Virus record (IMG/VR): IMGVR_UViG_3300042471_000340
Span: 1-29,157 of that record
Length of the DNA stretch: 29,157 nucleotides
Origin: a virus
Strand: one strand, 5' to 3'
Positions 20,760-28,850 of the stretch are shown here, piece after piece; positions within the stretch are counted from its first letter, which is position 1; each line of letters starts with the position of its first letter. The position numbers and the translations under genes are program-made. The notes below the pieces were generated by a model. The model was given only the letters and a program-made list of their open reading frames with translations, was not told the DNA's origin and made no database searches.

Positions 20760-20939
20760 GGCCGCGCCTGATGCTCGGGCGGTCTGGTCGGGGAAACAAC
20801 GCACAGGCCCACCTTAAACCTACATCGGGGCAGCCAGCCTGTAGGTGCGCGGCGTATCGTCGGGAAGCGCAAATGGCAGCCGATGGGACGAACATCTGCC
20901 AAAAGTAGCCGACAGCGGATGGCTCCGTCAGTCATCTTT

Positions 20940-20981
20940 CCGCACGATTCGCTGTAGGCAGATTCCGTCTACACCGTGCGG
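20940..20981. repeat. Nested inverted repeat (possible origin element or RNA)
   Basis: CCGCACG (20940-20946) and CGTGCGG (20975-20981) are perfect complements; inside, TGTAG (20953-20957) and CTACA (20969-20973) pair with an 11-nt loop. The element sits 78 nt upstream of the replication-type gene. Confidence 0.65.
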
Positions 20982-21012
20982 ACTCACCATCAGTCATCAG
21001 GGTTTAAGACAC

Positions 21013-21040
21013 TAGACAATCCTGAAATCTAGGGTAAAGT
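21013..21040 (+). promoter_or_regulatory. Rightward promoter of the replication/late genes
   Basis: TAGACA (21013-21018) and TAAAGT (21035-21040) are 16 bp apart, and a strong ribosome site (GAGGAGG) lies 5 nt before the ATG at 21059. A GGGTAAAG box overlaps the -10, as at the repressor boxes near 20282, so control by the same regulator is possible. Confidence 0.5.
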
Positions 21041-21058
21041 CATGGTGAGGAGGACACC

Positions 21059-21574
21059 ATGAACGAACTTGACGAGCAGGCATGGGAACGGTGGGTAGCC
21101 TTTCGCAAGGCAATACGCAAACCGATTAAACCCGCAAGCGAACAAACGATGAAACTCAAACTGTCGCGCTACGGCGCAGAACAGGGCGAGGTGGTAGACC
21201 AGTCCATCAGCAACCAATGGCAAGGGCTGTTTGACCTAAAGAAAGCCGCGCCTCGACCGGGCGAGAAGGTTGAGAAAACCGACAAACAACGCGCCGCCGA
21301 TGTTGCCCGCCACGCTGAACAAGACGAATGGGCTGCAAAGGCATGGGGGAAACAGGAACCGACCCCGCTGCACCGGCTGAAACTGTGCGATGCGTACCTT
21401 GCGCGGTTGACGATGCGTGAAGCGGATAAAGACGCATGGGATCGGCTGCGCGATGCTGCAGCGGCTGCCATCCGTGACGCTGACCCTAAAGACGTGCTGA
21501 ACGACCCGCATTTGGTGGGGATGGTGCGGCACTTGTTCGGGGAGCGTGGCTTGGGGAGGCTGCGGAACCGATGA
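21059..21574 (+). CDS. Replication-associated protein (WQGLF-type domain)
   Basis: The 171-residue product begins AWERWVAFRKAIRKPIKPAS (from residue 8), then MKLKLSRYGAEQGEVVDQSISNQWQGLF. This domain is typically the C-terminal part of phage replication initiation proteins and helicase loaders. Here it begins the protein, so the usual DNA-binding N terminus is missing. The rest is helical and charged with no ATPase motif. The position after a structured non-coding region and a promoter fits a replication role. It overlaps the next gene by 4 nt. Confidence 0.72.
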   Translation: MNELDEQAWERWVAFRKAIRKPIKPASEQTMKLKLSRYGAEQGEVVDQSISNQWQGLFDLKKAAPRPGEKVEKTDKQRAADVARHAEQDEWAAKAWGKQEPTPLHRLKLCDAYLARLTMREADKDAWDRLRDAAAAAIRDADPKDVLNDPHLVGMVRHLFGERGLGRLRNR

Positions 21575-21927
21575 AGATACGAGGCCGGTATTACAACCCC
21601 ACGTTAACCGAACCACAGTATCGTGAGGCGTTAGCAATCGCCGCTCGACAACGCGCCATTCCGACCAACAAAGAATTATGCCGGAAGCACGATGTACCGC
21701 TGTGGTGGACTGTGCATCAAGCCGGATACCGCGCTGCGGCTAAACACAAGGCGTTTTGGGCAGACTACAGCGCCGCACGGATAGCGCGTAAAGAATGGCT
21801 CGGGCTGCTAGAGCAACGCGCAAAGGCGTGGAACGTCAAGGCGCACATCATTTCCAAAGCGATATCGCACGGCATCAAAACTTACGACAGGGCATCATGC
21901 GCGGCTTCAACTTCCAATCAGACCTGA
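21571..21927 (+). CDS. Unknown protein, 118 aa, near replication gene
   Basis: The product begins MKIRGRYYNPTLTEPQYREAL and contains AIAARQRAIPTNKELCRKHDVPLWWTVHQAGYRA, which may be a helix-turn-helix-like region (about 25-55). The C terminus is low complexity (RASCAASTSNQT) and overlaps the next gene by 31 nt, so the last residues may be unconstrained. It follows the replication gene with an ATGA overlap. No family recognised. Confidence 0.65.
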   Translation: MKIRGRYYNPTLTEPQYREALAIAARQRAIPTNKELCRKHDVPLWWTVHQAGYRAAAKHKAFWADYSAARIARKEWLGLLEQRAKAWNVKAHIISKAISHGIKTYDRASCAASTSNQT

Positions 21928-22223
21928 ACGCGGACAACGACCTCCCGCCAAACCCTTACCGGGCGCTGTGGGCTGCGGTACTCTGGCAGGCCATCACCGA
22001 CTGCACCAAGACAGGCCGTGAAGATGGGTGGCAGGCGATGCGGTGGATAAACAGCACGGAGGGCGGCATCGGGTCGATGCAATGGATATGCGATATGATC
22101 GGCCTTGACCATGCGCGGCTGCAGATGCGGTGCCAGACACGCGAGGGGCGAAAGGCTATAATCGGCGCAAGGAAGAAGGGCGGGTTTCAACCACGATGCG
22201 TTATGCCATGCGACGAGATATGA
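21897..22223 (+). CDS. Small phage protein (PYRALWxAVLWQA type), 108 aa
   Basis: I begin at the ATG giving MRGFNFQSDLNADND since the upstream part of the frame is inside another gene. PYRALWAAVLWQAITDCT, then GWQAMRWINST and SMQWICDMIGLDHARLQM, match a recurrent set of small phage proteins upstream of terminase genes. No function is known to me; the helix composition suggests a small helical bundle. The end overlaps the nuclease gene. Confidence 0.7.
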   Translation: MRGFNFQSDLNADNDLPPNPYRALWAAVLWQAITDCTKTGREDGWQAMRWINSTEGGIGSMQWICDMIGLDHARLQMRCQTREGRKAIIGARKKGGFQPRCVMPCDEI

Positions 22224-22519
22224 ATGACGGAGCCGTAGCCGATGCGGTAAAGGCTGCGGGGTTCGATGTATGGGACTTTGCCCGTGCGGGTCACTCCATC
22301 CCCGACAAGTTGGCGGTCAAGCCGCTGCCGTGCGGTAAACCATTTGTGTGCTGGCTTGAAATCAAACACGCTAACGGCAAGTTGAGCGATAAGCAGGCGG
22401 CATTTCGCTCAGTCTGGGAACCGCGCGGCGAGTGGATAGAGGCACGCGATCCCGAGGCGACGGTGAGGCAGTTGCGGGAACTTTACCAGTTGGCGATTCG
22501 CCCCGAATACGCACTTTGA
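22196..22519 (+). CDS. Small PD-(D/E)XK nuclease (VRR-NUC-like)
   Basis: I start at the ATG giving MRYAMRRDMNDGAVAD; a shorter start (MRRDMNDG) is possible. The 107-residue product has GHSIPDKLAV, then WLEIKHANGKLSDKQAAF. D in the IPD loop followed by E-x-K is the catalytic pattern of small PD-(D/E)XK nucleases such as VRR-NUC/RusA-like resolvase types. A role in resolving branched DNA during packaging or recombination is likely. It overlaps the preceding gene by 28 nt and leaves 13 nt to the next. Confidence 0.75.
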   Translation: MRYAMRRDMNDGAVADAVKAAGFDVWDFARAGHSIPDKLAVKPLPCGKPFVCWLEIKHANGKLSDKQAAFRSVWEPRGEWIEARDPEATVRQLRELYQLAIRPEYAL

Positions 22520-22532
22520 TACACTACACCCC

Positions 22533-22895
22533 ATGAACCACAAGCCCGCCGCTACTTTCGTCGCCACTTTGCTGCATAGCGCAACGGTCGCGCATCTGAT
22601 GCACTTGCAGACGAAATCCTACGCAACCCATGTGGCGCTCGGTGACTACTACGACGCCATCGTGGGACTGGTGGACAAGTACGCGGAAGCCTATCAAGGC
22701 TGTTACGCCATCATTGACGAGTACCCGGCCACTTTCCCGGTGGCAAAGGAACCGAAAGGCTACTTCAAACGTCTTTACGAGTTCGTAGACGCGGCCCGTA
22801 AGACGCTGCCGAAGGAATCGCACCTCGACAACATCGCGGACGAAATCAGCGAACTGATCGACTCGACGCGGTATAAACTCAACAACTTGTCGTAA
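22533..22895 (+). CDS. DUF5856/Dps-like ferritin-fold protein
   Basis: The 120-residue product begins MNHKPAATFVATLLHSATVAHLMHLQTKSYATHVALGDYYDAIVGLVDKY split across two helices, with H, D and E residues (HLMHLQTKSYATHVALGDYYD) placed like a Dps-family metal site. This resembles DUF5856 proteins of phages. A ferritin-like or DNA-protective role is possible, but the family is not well characterised. It sits between the nuclease and the terminase small subunit. Confidence 0.72.
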   Translation: MNHKPAATFVATLLHSATVAHLMHLQTKSYATHVALGDYYDAIVGLVDKYAEAYQGCYAIIDEYPATFPVAKEPKGYFKRLYEFVDAARKTLPKESHLDNIADEISELIDSTRYKLNNLS

Positions 22896-22912
22896 CGCCG
22901 AAAGTAAAGCCT

Positions 22913-23218
22913 ATGGCTAACGGAGAGCGTTTTAAAAACGGTGGCAAACCCGGCCCCGGTAGGCCAAAGGGGTTGCCCAACAAGGCCACAGCCGCCGCAC
23001 GGGAGGCCATAGCGCGATTCGTGGACGGGAATGCCGACCGGCTGCAGGGGTGGTTAGACGAGATACACGCCGAGAAGGGCGCACAAGCCGCTTTCGATTG
23101 CTTCACCTCGTTGGTTGAATACCATGTACCGAAACTTGCCCGCACGGAATTGACGGGCAAGGACGGCGAATCGCTAGTGGTTGAGATCACGCGCCTTGCG
23201 AATCCGCCTCCCCAATAA
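22913..23218 (+). CDS. terS: Putative terminase small subunit (AT-hook-like N terminus)
   Basis: The 101-residue product has a basic, proline/glycine-rich N terminus (FKNGGKPGPGRPKGLPNK), resembling an AT-hook, and then a helical part (ATAAAREAIARFVDG, RLQGWLDEIHAEKGAQAAFD). A conserved-looking FTSLVEYHVPKLARTEL follows. Its place directly before TerL with overlap, and the DNA-binding start, indicate the small terminase. That is inference from context plus the pattern; an unrelated DNA-binding protein cannot be excluded. Confidence 0.7.
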   Translation: MANGERFKNGGKPGPGRPKGLPNKATAAAREAIARFVDGNADRLQGWLDEIHAEKGAQAAFDCFTSLVEYHVPKLARTELTGKDGESLVVEITRLANPPPQ

Positions 23219-24581
23219 CTGGACGCCGCGCCCGTATCAGATGGATGCGTGGGCGTACCTAGAAAACGGGGGCCGACACGCAGAATTGATATGGCATCGT
23301 CGCAGCGGTAAAGACGATATCGCGCTGCACCGGAGCGCGTGTGCCGCCTTCGAGCGCGTGGGCAATTACTGGCACATGCTTCCCGAGTACGCGCAAGCCC
23401 GCAAAGCGATTTGGGAAGCGGTAAACCCGCACACCGGACGGCAGCGCATTGACGAGGCTTTCCCGATGGAGATTCGGGAAGTCACGCGCAATGACGAAAT
23501 GTTTATCCGATTTAAGAACGGCTCGACTTGGCAAGTGGTCGGCAGCGATTCGTATAACCGGCTTGTCGGCTCAACGCCTATCGGCGTGGTTTACTCCGAA
23601 TGGGCAATCACTAACCCTGCGGCAAGGGCATATCTGCGCCCCATCTTCAAAGAGAACAACGGGTGGCAAATCTTTATCACCACTCCGCGAGGCCACAACC
23701 ACGCTTATAAAAGTTTTTACTCTGCAAGGGCAACGCCGGGAACATTTACTCAAATCCTTACCGCTGCGGATACCAGAATCCTTACCCGCGATCAGTTAGA
23801 AGAAGAACGACGGGCCTACATTGGGGAAAACGGCGAGGACGAAGGCGAGGCAATCTTTCAGCAGGAATACTTCTGCTCTTGGGATGCCGCAATCCTCGGT
23901 GCGTATTACGGTAAGGAAATGCGAAAGGCTGACGAGCAGGGGCGTATTGGGCCTGTGCAATGGGACGAGCATCTAAAGGTCTATACCGCATGGGACTTGG
24001 GCTACAAAGACGATACCGCCATCTGGTTTTACCAAGTGCTGCGCGGCGAGGTGCGCGTCATCGACTTTTACTCGGTCAGCGGCGCAAGCATTGAGCAGAT
24101 AGCGGACGCCGTGAAGGTAAAGCCCTACCGTTACGCTAAACACTACCTTCCCCACGATGCCCGTGCAAAAACACTAGCGGCGGCTGGCAAAAGCATCATC
24201 GAACAACTGGCATCGCATCTGGGCTTTGCGAACCTTGCCGTGGTGCCTGAACTGTCCGTGCAGGACGGCATTCAAGCGGTGCGTCAGGTCTTGCCGCGCT
24301 GTTGGTTCAACGAGGACGGGTGCAGGGACGGCATCGAAGCCCTGCGCCAGTATCAGCGCGAGTACGACGAGGACAAGAAAGCGTTTAGGCAGACGCCGCG
24401 CCACGATTGGGCTTCGCATCCGGCTGACGCTTTTCGTATGCTAGCATTGGCATACAGAGAGGACGCGCCGACAACGGAGCGCCCTGCGGAACCTCGGCCG
24501 TTGATGGTCGGGCCAACCAACACCGCTACGCTTAACGATATGTGGGCGACGGCGCAGACGAGTCGGAGAACACGGATATGA
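23196..24581 (+). CDS. terL: Terminase large subunit
   Basis: The product has a Walker A variant HRRSGKDD (K39 by this start), Walker B GVVYSEWA (E134), coupling motif ITTPRG (160-165), and a C-terminal nuclease with WDLGYKDDT (D266) and HPADAFRMLA. These are the paired ATPase and nuclease parts of TerL, which packages DNA into the prohead. The start is uncertain: TTG at 23196 gives MRIRLPNNWTPRPYQ and a TTG 15 nt upstream gives five more residues; neither has a clear ribosome site, so translation is probably coupled to the TerS gene it overlaps. Length about 461 residues. Confidence 0.93.
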   Translation: MRIRLPNNWTPRPYQMDAWAYLENGGRHAELIWHRRSGKDDIALHRSACAAFERVGNYWHMLPEYAQARKAIWEAVNPHTGRQRIDEAFPMEIREVTRNDEMFIRFKNGSTWQVVGSDSYNRLVGSTPIGVVYSEWAITNPAARAYLRPIFKENNGWQIFITTPRGHNHAYKSFYSARATPGTFTQILTAADTRILTRDQLEEERRAYIGENGEDEGEAIFQQEYFCSWDAAILGAYYGKEMRKADEQGRIGPVQWDEHLKVYTAWDLGYKDDTAIWFYQVLRGEVRVIDFYSVSGASIEQIADAVKVKPYRYAKHYLPHDARAKTLAAAGKSIIEQLASHLGFANLAVVPELSVQDGIQAVRQVLPRCWFNEDGCRDGIEALRQYQREYDEDKKAFRQTPRHDWASHPADAFRMLALAYREDAPTTERPAEPRPLMVGPTNTATLNDMWATAQTSRRTRI

Positions 24582-24880
24582 GTACGGCTGATCCCTACCG
24601 CTTCCAGTATGAAACGGTCGCGGCCTCGCAGACTAACCAAGTCCTCGGCGGCACGGGTGCAATCGGTGATTACCTGCACCGCGTTATCGTTGTTGTGAAC
24701 ACCGCTGCGACCTCGACGGTTACGATTCTCGACAACGCAATCACGGTCTTTACGATGCCCGCCAACACCTCGGTTGGCGTGTATAGCCTAGAGGTGAACG
24801 CTGTTAGCGCATCGGGTTCGTGGCGCGTAACCACGGGCGCGGGCGTGACTGTCGCCGCTGTGGGCATCTTCTCGGCTTGA
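24578..24880 (+). CDS. Small beta-rich virion protein, 100 aa
   Basis: The ATG overlaps the TerL stop by 4 nt. The product (MSTADPYRFQYETVAAS, then QTNQVLGGTGAIGDYL and later TSVGVYSLEVNAVS) looks like one jelly-roll or beta-sandwich domain of the type used for head decoration. Function is inferred from position between TerL and portal and from beta-rich composition; it is not similar to the later decoration proteins. Confidence 0.65.
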   Translation: MSTADPYRFQYETVAASQTNQVLGGTGAIGDYLHRVIVVVNTAATSTVTILDNAITVFTMPANTSVGVYSLEVNAVSASGSWRVTTGAGVTVAAVGIFSA

Positions 24881-24898
24881 TAACCCGCGAGGGGCAAT

Positions 24899-27136
24899 AT
24901 GGAACCTGAAACCAGCCCCGTGCAAAAGTGGCTCGGCGTCATCGCGTCGTATGACTCCGAGTTTGGCAAGTGGGAAGCGCGGGCGAAGAAGATTCTAAAG
25001 CGTTACCGCGATGACACTCGCGGGCAGACGAACAACGAAACCGCCAAGTTCAACATCCTTTGGTCGAACGTCCAGACGCTTGTGCCTGCGGTGTTCGCCC
25101 GGTTGCCGAAGGCCGATGTATCGCGGCGGTTTGGCGACAACGATCCGGTGGGGCGTGTAGCGGCTACGCTTGTCGAGCGGGCGCTAGACTTTGAGATTGA
25201 GCATTACCCTGATTTCCGTTCTGCCATGCGGTATGCGGTCGAGGACAGGTTCCTCCCCGGTCGCGGCATCGCATGGGTGCGGTACGAGCCGCACGTTACG
25301 CGCATCGGCGTAGGCGATGAAGGGCTGCAGGCGACCGAGGACGTCGAGGGCGCGGACTTGGAGCGCATCGAATACGAGTGCGCCCCTGCTGATTACGTCC
25401 ATTGGAAGGATTTTGGACACTCTACGGCGCGGACGTGGGAGGAGGTGACCTGCGTATGGCGGTGGGTCTACATGACCCATGAAGCCCTCGTAGAGCGTTT
25501 TGGCGAGGATAAGGCAAAGGTCATCCCGCTTGACTCTGGCCCGGAGCCGCTTAACGCCTACAACGAGCGCAAGCGGGTAAACAACCGCGCCAAGATATGC
25601 GAACTGTGGGACAAGACCACCAAGCGCGCGTTCTGGTTCTGCAAGGGCTACCCGCAGATTATTGACGAGCGCGAAGACCCGCTAGGGTTGGAAAACTTCT
25701 TCCCCTGCCCCCGCCCGCTGTACGCCACCACGACGAGCGACACGCTTGTGCCGGTGCCGGACTTCACGCTTTACCAAGACCAAGCCGCCGAGTTGGATAT
25801 CCTGTCTGACCGCATCGACGGACTGGTTAAGGCGCTGCGCGTTCGCGGTGTGTATGACGCATCCCAACCGGCTTTGCAGCGATTGCTGACCGAGGGCGAG
25901 AACAATGCGCTTATCCCGGTCGACAAGTGGATGGCGTTTAGCGAGAAGGGCGGGCTGAAGGGGTCGGTTGACCTGCTGCCCATTGATCAGATTGCCGGTG
26001 CGCTGATTCAATGCTATTCGGCGCGTGAGCAAATCAAGGGTCAGATTTACGAGATTACGGGTATCTCGGACATCATCCGGGGCCAGACTGCGGCGAGTGA
26101 GACAGCGACGGCGCAGCAGATTAAGGGGCAGTACGCCTCGCTCCGCTTGCGGTCGATGCAAGAGGATGTGGCGCTTTTTGCAACGGAACTGCTGCGGTTG
26201 AAGGCGCAGATTATCTGCACCAAGTTTCAGCCGCAGACCATCCTCGCGTATGCCGCTGCCGAGCAGATGAGCGATGCGGATAAGGCTGTCATCCCGCAGG
26301 CGCTAGAGTTGTTGCAGGACAGCCCGCTGCGTAACTTCCGCATTGATGTGGCTGCGGATAGCCTCGTGCAGATTGACGAAGCGCAGATGAAGCAAGACCG
26401 CATGGAATTCTTGCAGGCGTTCGGCGGGTTCATGCAGCAGGCGTTGCCGGTTGCCGTTGCCCGTCCTGAGATGGCTCCGATAATGTCTGAACTGATGAAG
26501 TTCGGCGTTCAGGCGTTCAAGCAGGCGCGTCCGCTAGAGGGTGCCATTGAGCAGGCGATGGAGCAGATGAAGGCAACGCAGGGCCAGCCCTCGCCTGAAC
26601 AGCAGGCCGCAGAGGGTCAAGCGCAGGTCGAGCAGCAAAAAGCGCAAGTTCAGATTCAGTTGGAACAGGCGAAGATGCAGGCCGCGCAGCAGGTTGAAAG
26701 CGCCAAGTTGCAGATGGAGCAGCAGCGTATCGCCGCTGAACAGCAGGCCGAGGCGCAACGGATGCAGTTTGAGGCGCAGTTGAAGGCGCAGGAAATGCAG
26801 AACAAGACCGAGTTGGAGAAGTGGAAAGCCAATCTCGACGCGCAGACGAAAATCCTCGTGGCGCGTATCTCTGCCAACCCCGGTGTTGACCTTCCCAACA
26901 TTGAGGCGCAAGCCTCGCAGACGCAAGCGATGGCACAGACGGTCAACAACGACTTGCGGCAGGCGATGGAGGGTTTGCAGCAGATGCAGGCGCAGCAGGC
27001 GCAGCAATACGCCGAGACTTTGGCTTACCTGCAAACGGCTATGCAGGCGATGTACGCACCCAAGCGCATCGTTCGCGGCGCTGACGGTAGAGCAGCGGGC
27101 GTTGAGATTGTGCGCGATCAACAGGCGATAAATTGA
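24899..27136 (+). CDS. Portal protein
   Basis: The 745-residue protein begins MEPETSPVQKWLGVIASYD and has the pattern of podovirus portals: KKILKRYRDD, NILWSNVQTLVPAVFARLPKADV, then FLPGRGIAWVRYEPHV, EYECAPADYVHWKDF and a C-terminal, very Q/A/E-rich coiled-coil region (about 560-680). Portals form a 12-mer ring at one vertex through which DNA passes and to which the tail attaches. It follows the terminase, the normal order. The long Q-rich barrel end would extend into the head. A weak GAGGGG ribosome site precedes the ATG. Confidence 0.92.
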   Translation: MEPETSPVQKWLGVIASYDSEFGKWEARAKKILKRYRDDTRGQTNNETAKFNILWSNVQTLVPAVFARLPKADVSRRFGDNDPVGRVAATLVERALDFEIEHYPDFRSAMRYAVEDRFLPGRGIAWVRYEPHVTRIGVGDEGLQATEDVEGADLERIEYECAPADYVHWKDFGHSTARTWEEVTCVWRWVYMTHEALVERFGEDKAKVIPLDSGPEPLNAYNERKRVNNRAKICELWDKTTKRAFWFCKGYPQIIDEREDPLGLENFFPCPRPLYATTTSDTLVPVPDFTLYQDQAAELDILSDRIDGLVKALRVRGVYDASQPALQRLLTEGENNALIPVDKWMAFSEKGGLKGSVDLLPIDQIAGALIQCYSAREQIKGQIYEITGISDIIRGQTAASETATAQQIKGQYASLRLRSMQEDVALFATELLRLKAQIICTKFQPQTILAYAAAEQMSDADKAVIPQALELLQDSPLRNFRIDVAADSLVQIDEAQMKQDRMEFLQAFGGFMQQALPVAVARPEMAPIMSELMKFGVQAFKQARPLEGAIEQAMEQMKATQGQPSPEQQAAEGQAQVEQQKAQVQIQLEQAKMQAAQQVESAKLQMEQQRIAAEQQAEAQRMQFEAQLKAQEMQNKTELEKWKANLDAQTKILVARISANPGVDLPNIEAQASQTQAMAQTVNNDLRQAMEGLQQMQAQQAQQYAETLAYLQTAMQAMYAPKRIVRGADGRAAGVEIVRDQQAIN

Positions 27137-27143
27137 GGTAAAC

Positions 27144-27542
27144 ATGGCTACTTACAACAAGTTTAATGCGTGGGCTGAAAACATGCCGGAAGGCGCCAAC
27201 CTCGGCACCGACCAGTTTGTGATTGCCCTCTCCAACACCGCGCCGGTTGCGACTAACAGCGTGTTGGCCGATATCACGCAGATTTCGTATACCAATTTGT
27301 CCTCGCGCAACGTCACGACAACGAGCGCATCGCAGACAAGCGGCACCTTTACGCTTGTCCTTGCCGACTTGGTGATGACGGCATCGGGCGCTGTCGGCCC
27401 GTTCCGCTATGTCGTGCTGTTCGATGACACCGTGGCGGGTGACCCGCTTGTGGGCTGGTGGGACTACGGCTCGTCAATCACGATGGCAAGCGGTGAAACC
27501 TTTACGGTGGACTTCACCGGCGCTGCGATCACGTTGAGTTAA
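27144..27542 (+). CDS. Head decoration/structural protein, 132 aa
   Basis: The product starts MATYNKFNAWAENMPEG, then TDQFVIALSNTAPVATNSVLADITQISYTNLSS split over a beta-rich run, and AVGPFRYVVLFDDT ... GWWDYGSSITMASGETF. I recognise this as a phage virion protein that is common next to capsid genes and is usually called structural or decoration. A GAGGTAAAC ribosome site precedes the ATG by a few bases. The precise site on the virion is unknown. Confidence 0.75.
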   Translation: MATYNKFNAWAENMPEGANLGTDQFVIALSNTAPVATNSVLADITQISYTNLSSRNVTTTSASQTSGTFTLVLADLVMTASGAVGPFRYVVLFDDTVAGDPLVGWWDYGSSITMASGETFTVDFTGAAITLS

Positions 27543-27544
27543 TC

Positions 27545-28846
27545 GTGATTCTCCTTACCTCCACCTCCGACCTCATCCGGCTCACGACGAGTGACGCGGG
27601 TGCGGTTCATGTGCAGGCGTCGTATGTAGACCTGTCTGGGTCTACGGTCACGCCGGGGCGCACGAATACCGTCATCTCGACGGCTACGACCACAACGGTG
27701 GTGGCGTCTCCGGCATCCTCGACGCAGCGCAACCTCAAGTCGCTGATCGTGTTCAACGATTCCGCGACCGCTGCGAACAAGGTCACGGTGTTCCACACGG
27801 ACGGCACTACGGCGGTGGACCTGTATCAGGTCTCGCTCCCGGCGCAGACGGGTGTGGTCTACACCGATGGTCAGGGCTGGACGCTGTACGGCAACACGCG
27901 ACCGACCAACACGCAGACCTTCAGCGCCAACGGCAACTGGAACAAGCCCACGGCCTTCACGCCGAAGGTGGTTCTGGTGCGTGCGTGGGGCGCGGGCGGT
28001 GGTGGCGGTGGCGGTGGAAGCCTGTCCACGGCTGTCGTCACGAAGGGCGGTGCAGGCGCGGGCGGTGCGTGTCGCGTGGAGGCCATCTTTACGGCTGACG
28101 CGCTGACCAATACGGTGAGCGTGACCATCGGCGCGGGTGGCTCTGCGGGCGCTGCGGGCGCGGCTGGCGCTGCGGGTGGCGATGGCGGCATTGGCGGCAA
28201 CACGACCTTCGGCTCGTACCTCACGGCCTACGGCGGTGGCGGTGGCGCGGGCGGACAGATTTCCGCTTCGGCGACGGGCGGCGGTGGTGGTGGTGGGTGC
28301 CATGCTGCGGGCGGTTCCGGCTCAGGTTCAACCGCTGGCACGGGTGGAGTTCCGACAAGTACAGGTCCGGGCATCGCCGGTCAAGGAATCACCGGCACCA
28401 ATGCCTCCTCGACCACGCATTACGGTTGGGAAGGTGGCGGTGGTGGCGGTGGTTCTACGAGCACACCGGCTGGCCTCGCGGGCGGCGGCTCCGTGTGGGG
28501 CGGCGGTGGTGGTGGGTCTGGCGGGCATCGAAGCGCAACGCCTGCGGTCGTGGTGGCAACGGCTGGTGGTGCCAACGGTTCTGCTTTAGGCGGCGGCGGC
28601 GCGGCAGGCACGGGCGGCGCGACTCCCACGGCGGGCAGTCCCGGCTCGGCTACCAACGGCGTTGCAGGCGGTCAAGGCGGCGGTGGTGGCGGTTCCACGG
28701 TCACGGCCTCAACGAATGGTGCTGCGGGCGGCGCGGGTGGTCTTGGCGGCGGCGGTGGCGGCGGCGGTGGCGCGGGCAACAATCCCGGCACGGGCGGCGC
28801 TGGTGGCGTCGGTGGCGACGGGTATTGCATCGTAATGGCGTGGTGA
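27545..28846 (+). CDS. Head-fibre/decoration protein with glycine-rich domain
   Basis: The 433-residue protein starts at a GTG. Residues 1-110 (MILLTSTSDLIRLTTSDAG, then SYVDLSGSTVTPGRTNTV) form a beta-rich domain that is nearly repeated in the next gene. A short linker (SANGNWNKP) is followed by about 300 residues that are mostly glycine with A, S, T (GGGG runs). Such polyglycine regions form packed PG-II helices in some phage adhesins. The last residues are GDGYCIVMAW. The first domain presumably docks to the capsid and the glycine region projects. Function is inferred. Confidence 0.72.
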   Translation: MILLTSTSDLIRLTTSDAGAVHVQASYVDLSGSTVTPGRTNTVISTATTTTVVASPASSTQRNLKSLIVFNDSATAANKVTVFHTDGTTAVDLYQVSLPAQTGVVYTDGQGWTLYGNTRPTNTQTFSANGNWNKPTAFTPKVVLVRAWGAGGGGGGGGSLSTAVVTKGGAGAGGACRVEAIFTADALTNTVSVTIGAGGSAGAAGAAGAAGGDGGIGGNTTFGSYLTAYGGGGGAGGQISASATGGGGGGGCHAAGGSGSGSTAGTGGVPTSTGPGIAGQGITGTNASSTTHYGWEGGGGGGGSTSTPAGLAGGGSVWGGGGGGSGGHRSATPAVVVATAGGANGSALGGGGAAGTGGATPTAGSPGSATNGVAGGQGGGGGGSTVTASTNGAAGGAGGLGGGGGGGGGAGNNPGTGGAGGVGGDGYCIVMAW

Positions 28847-28850
28847 CGCC

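Larger units (their letters stand above)
20554..21058. other. 505-nt non-coding region between the Cro-like gene and the replication gene
   Basis: I find no convincing ORF here on either strand. The region contains several inverted repeats: 20561-20629 (10-bp stem), 20652-20664, 20681-20697, 20700-20723, 20819-20845 (6-bp stem CCTACA/TGTAGG) and 20940-20981 (nested 7-bp and 5-bp stems). The short word TGTAG or its complement recurs four times. It may contain small RNAs and/or a replication origin. Confidence 0.7.

Noticed and set aside
27539-28303. 254-codon minus-strand frame under the glycine-rich gene
   Set aside because: Arg/Ala/Thr-rich complement of glycine codons; shadow frame.
28000-28830. 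Possible CRISPR-like or tandem DNA repeat
   Set aside because: The GGTGGC/GGCGGT repeats are irregular, in frame, and encode polyglycine; no spacers.
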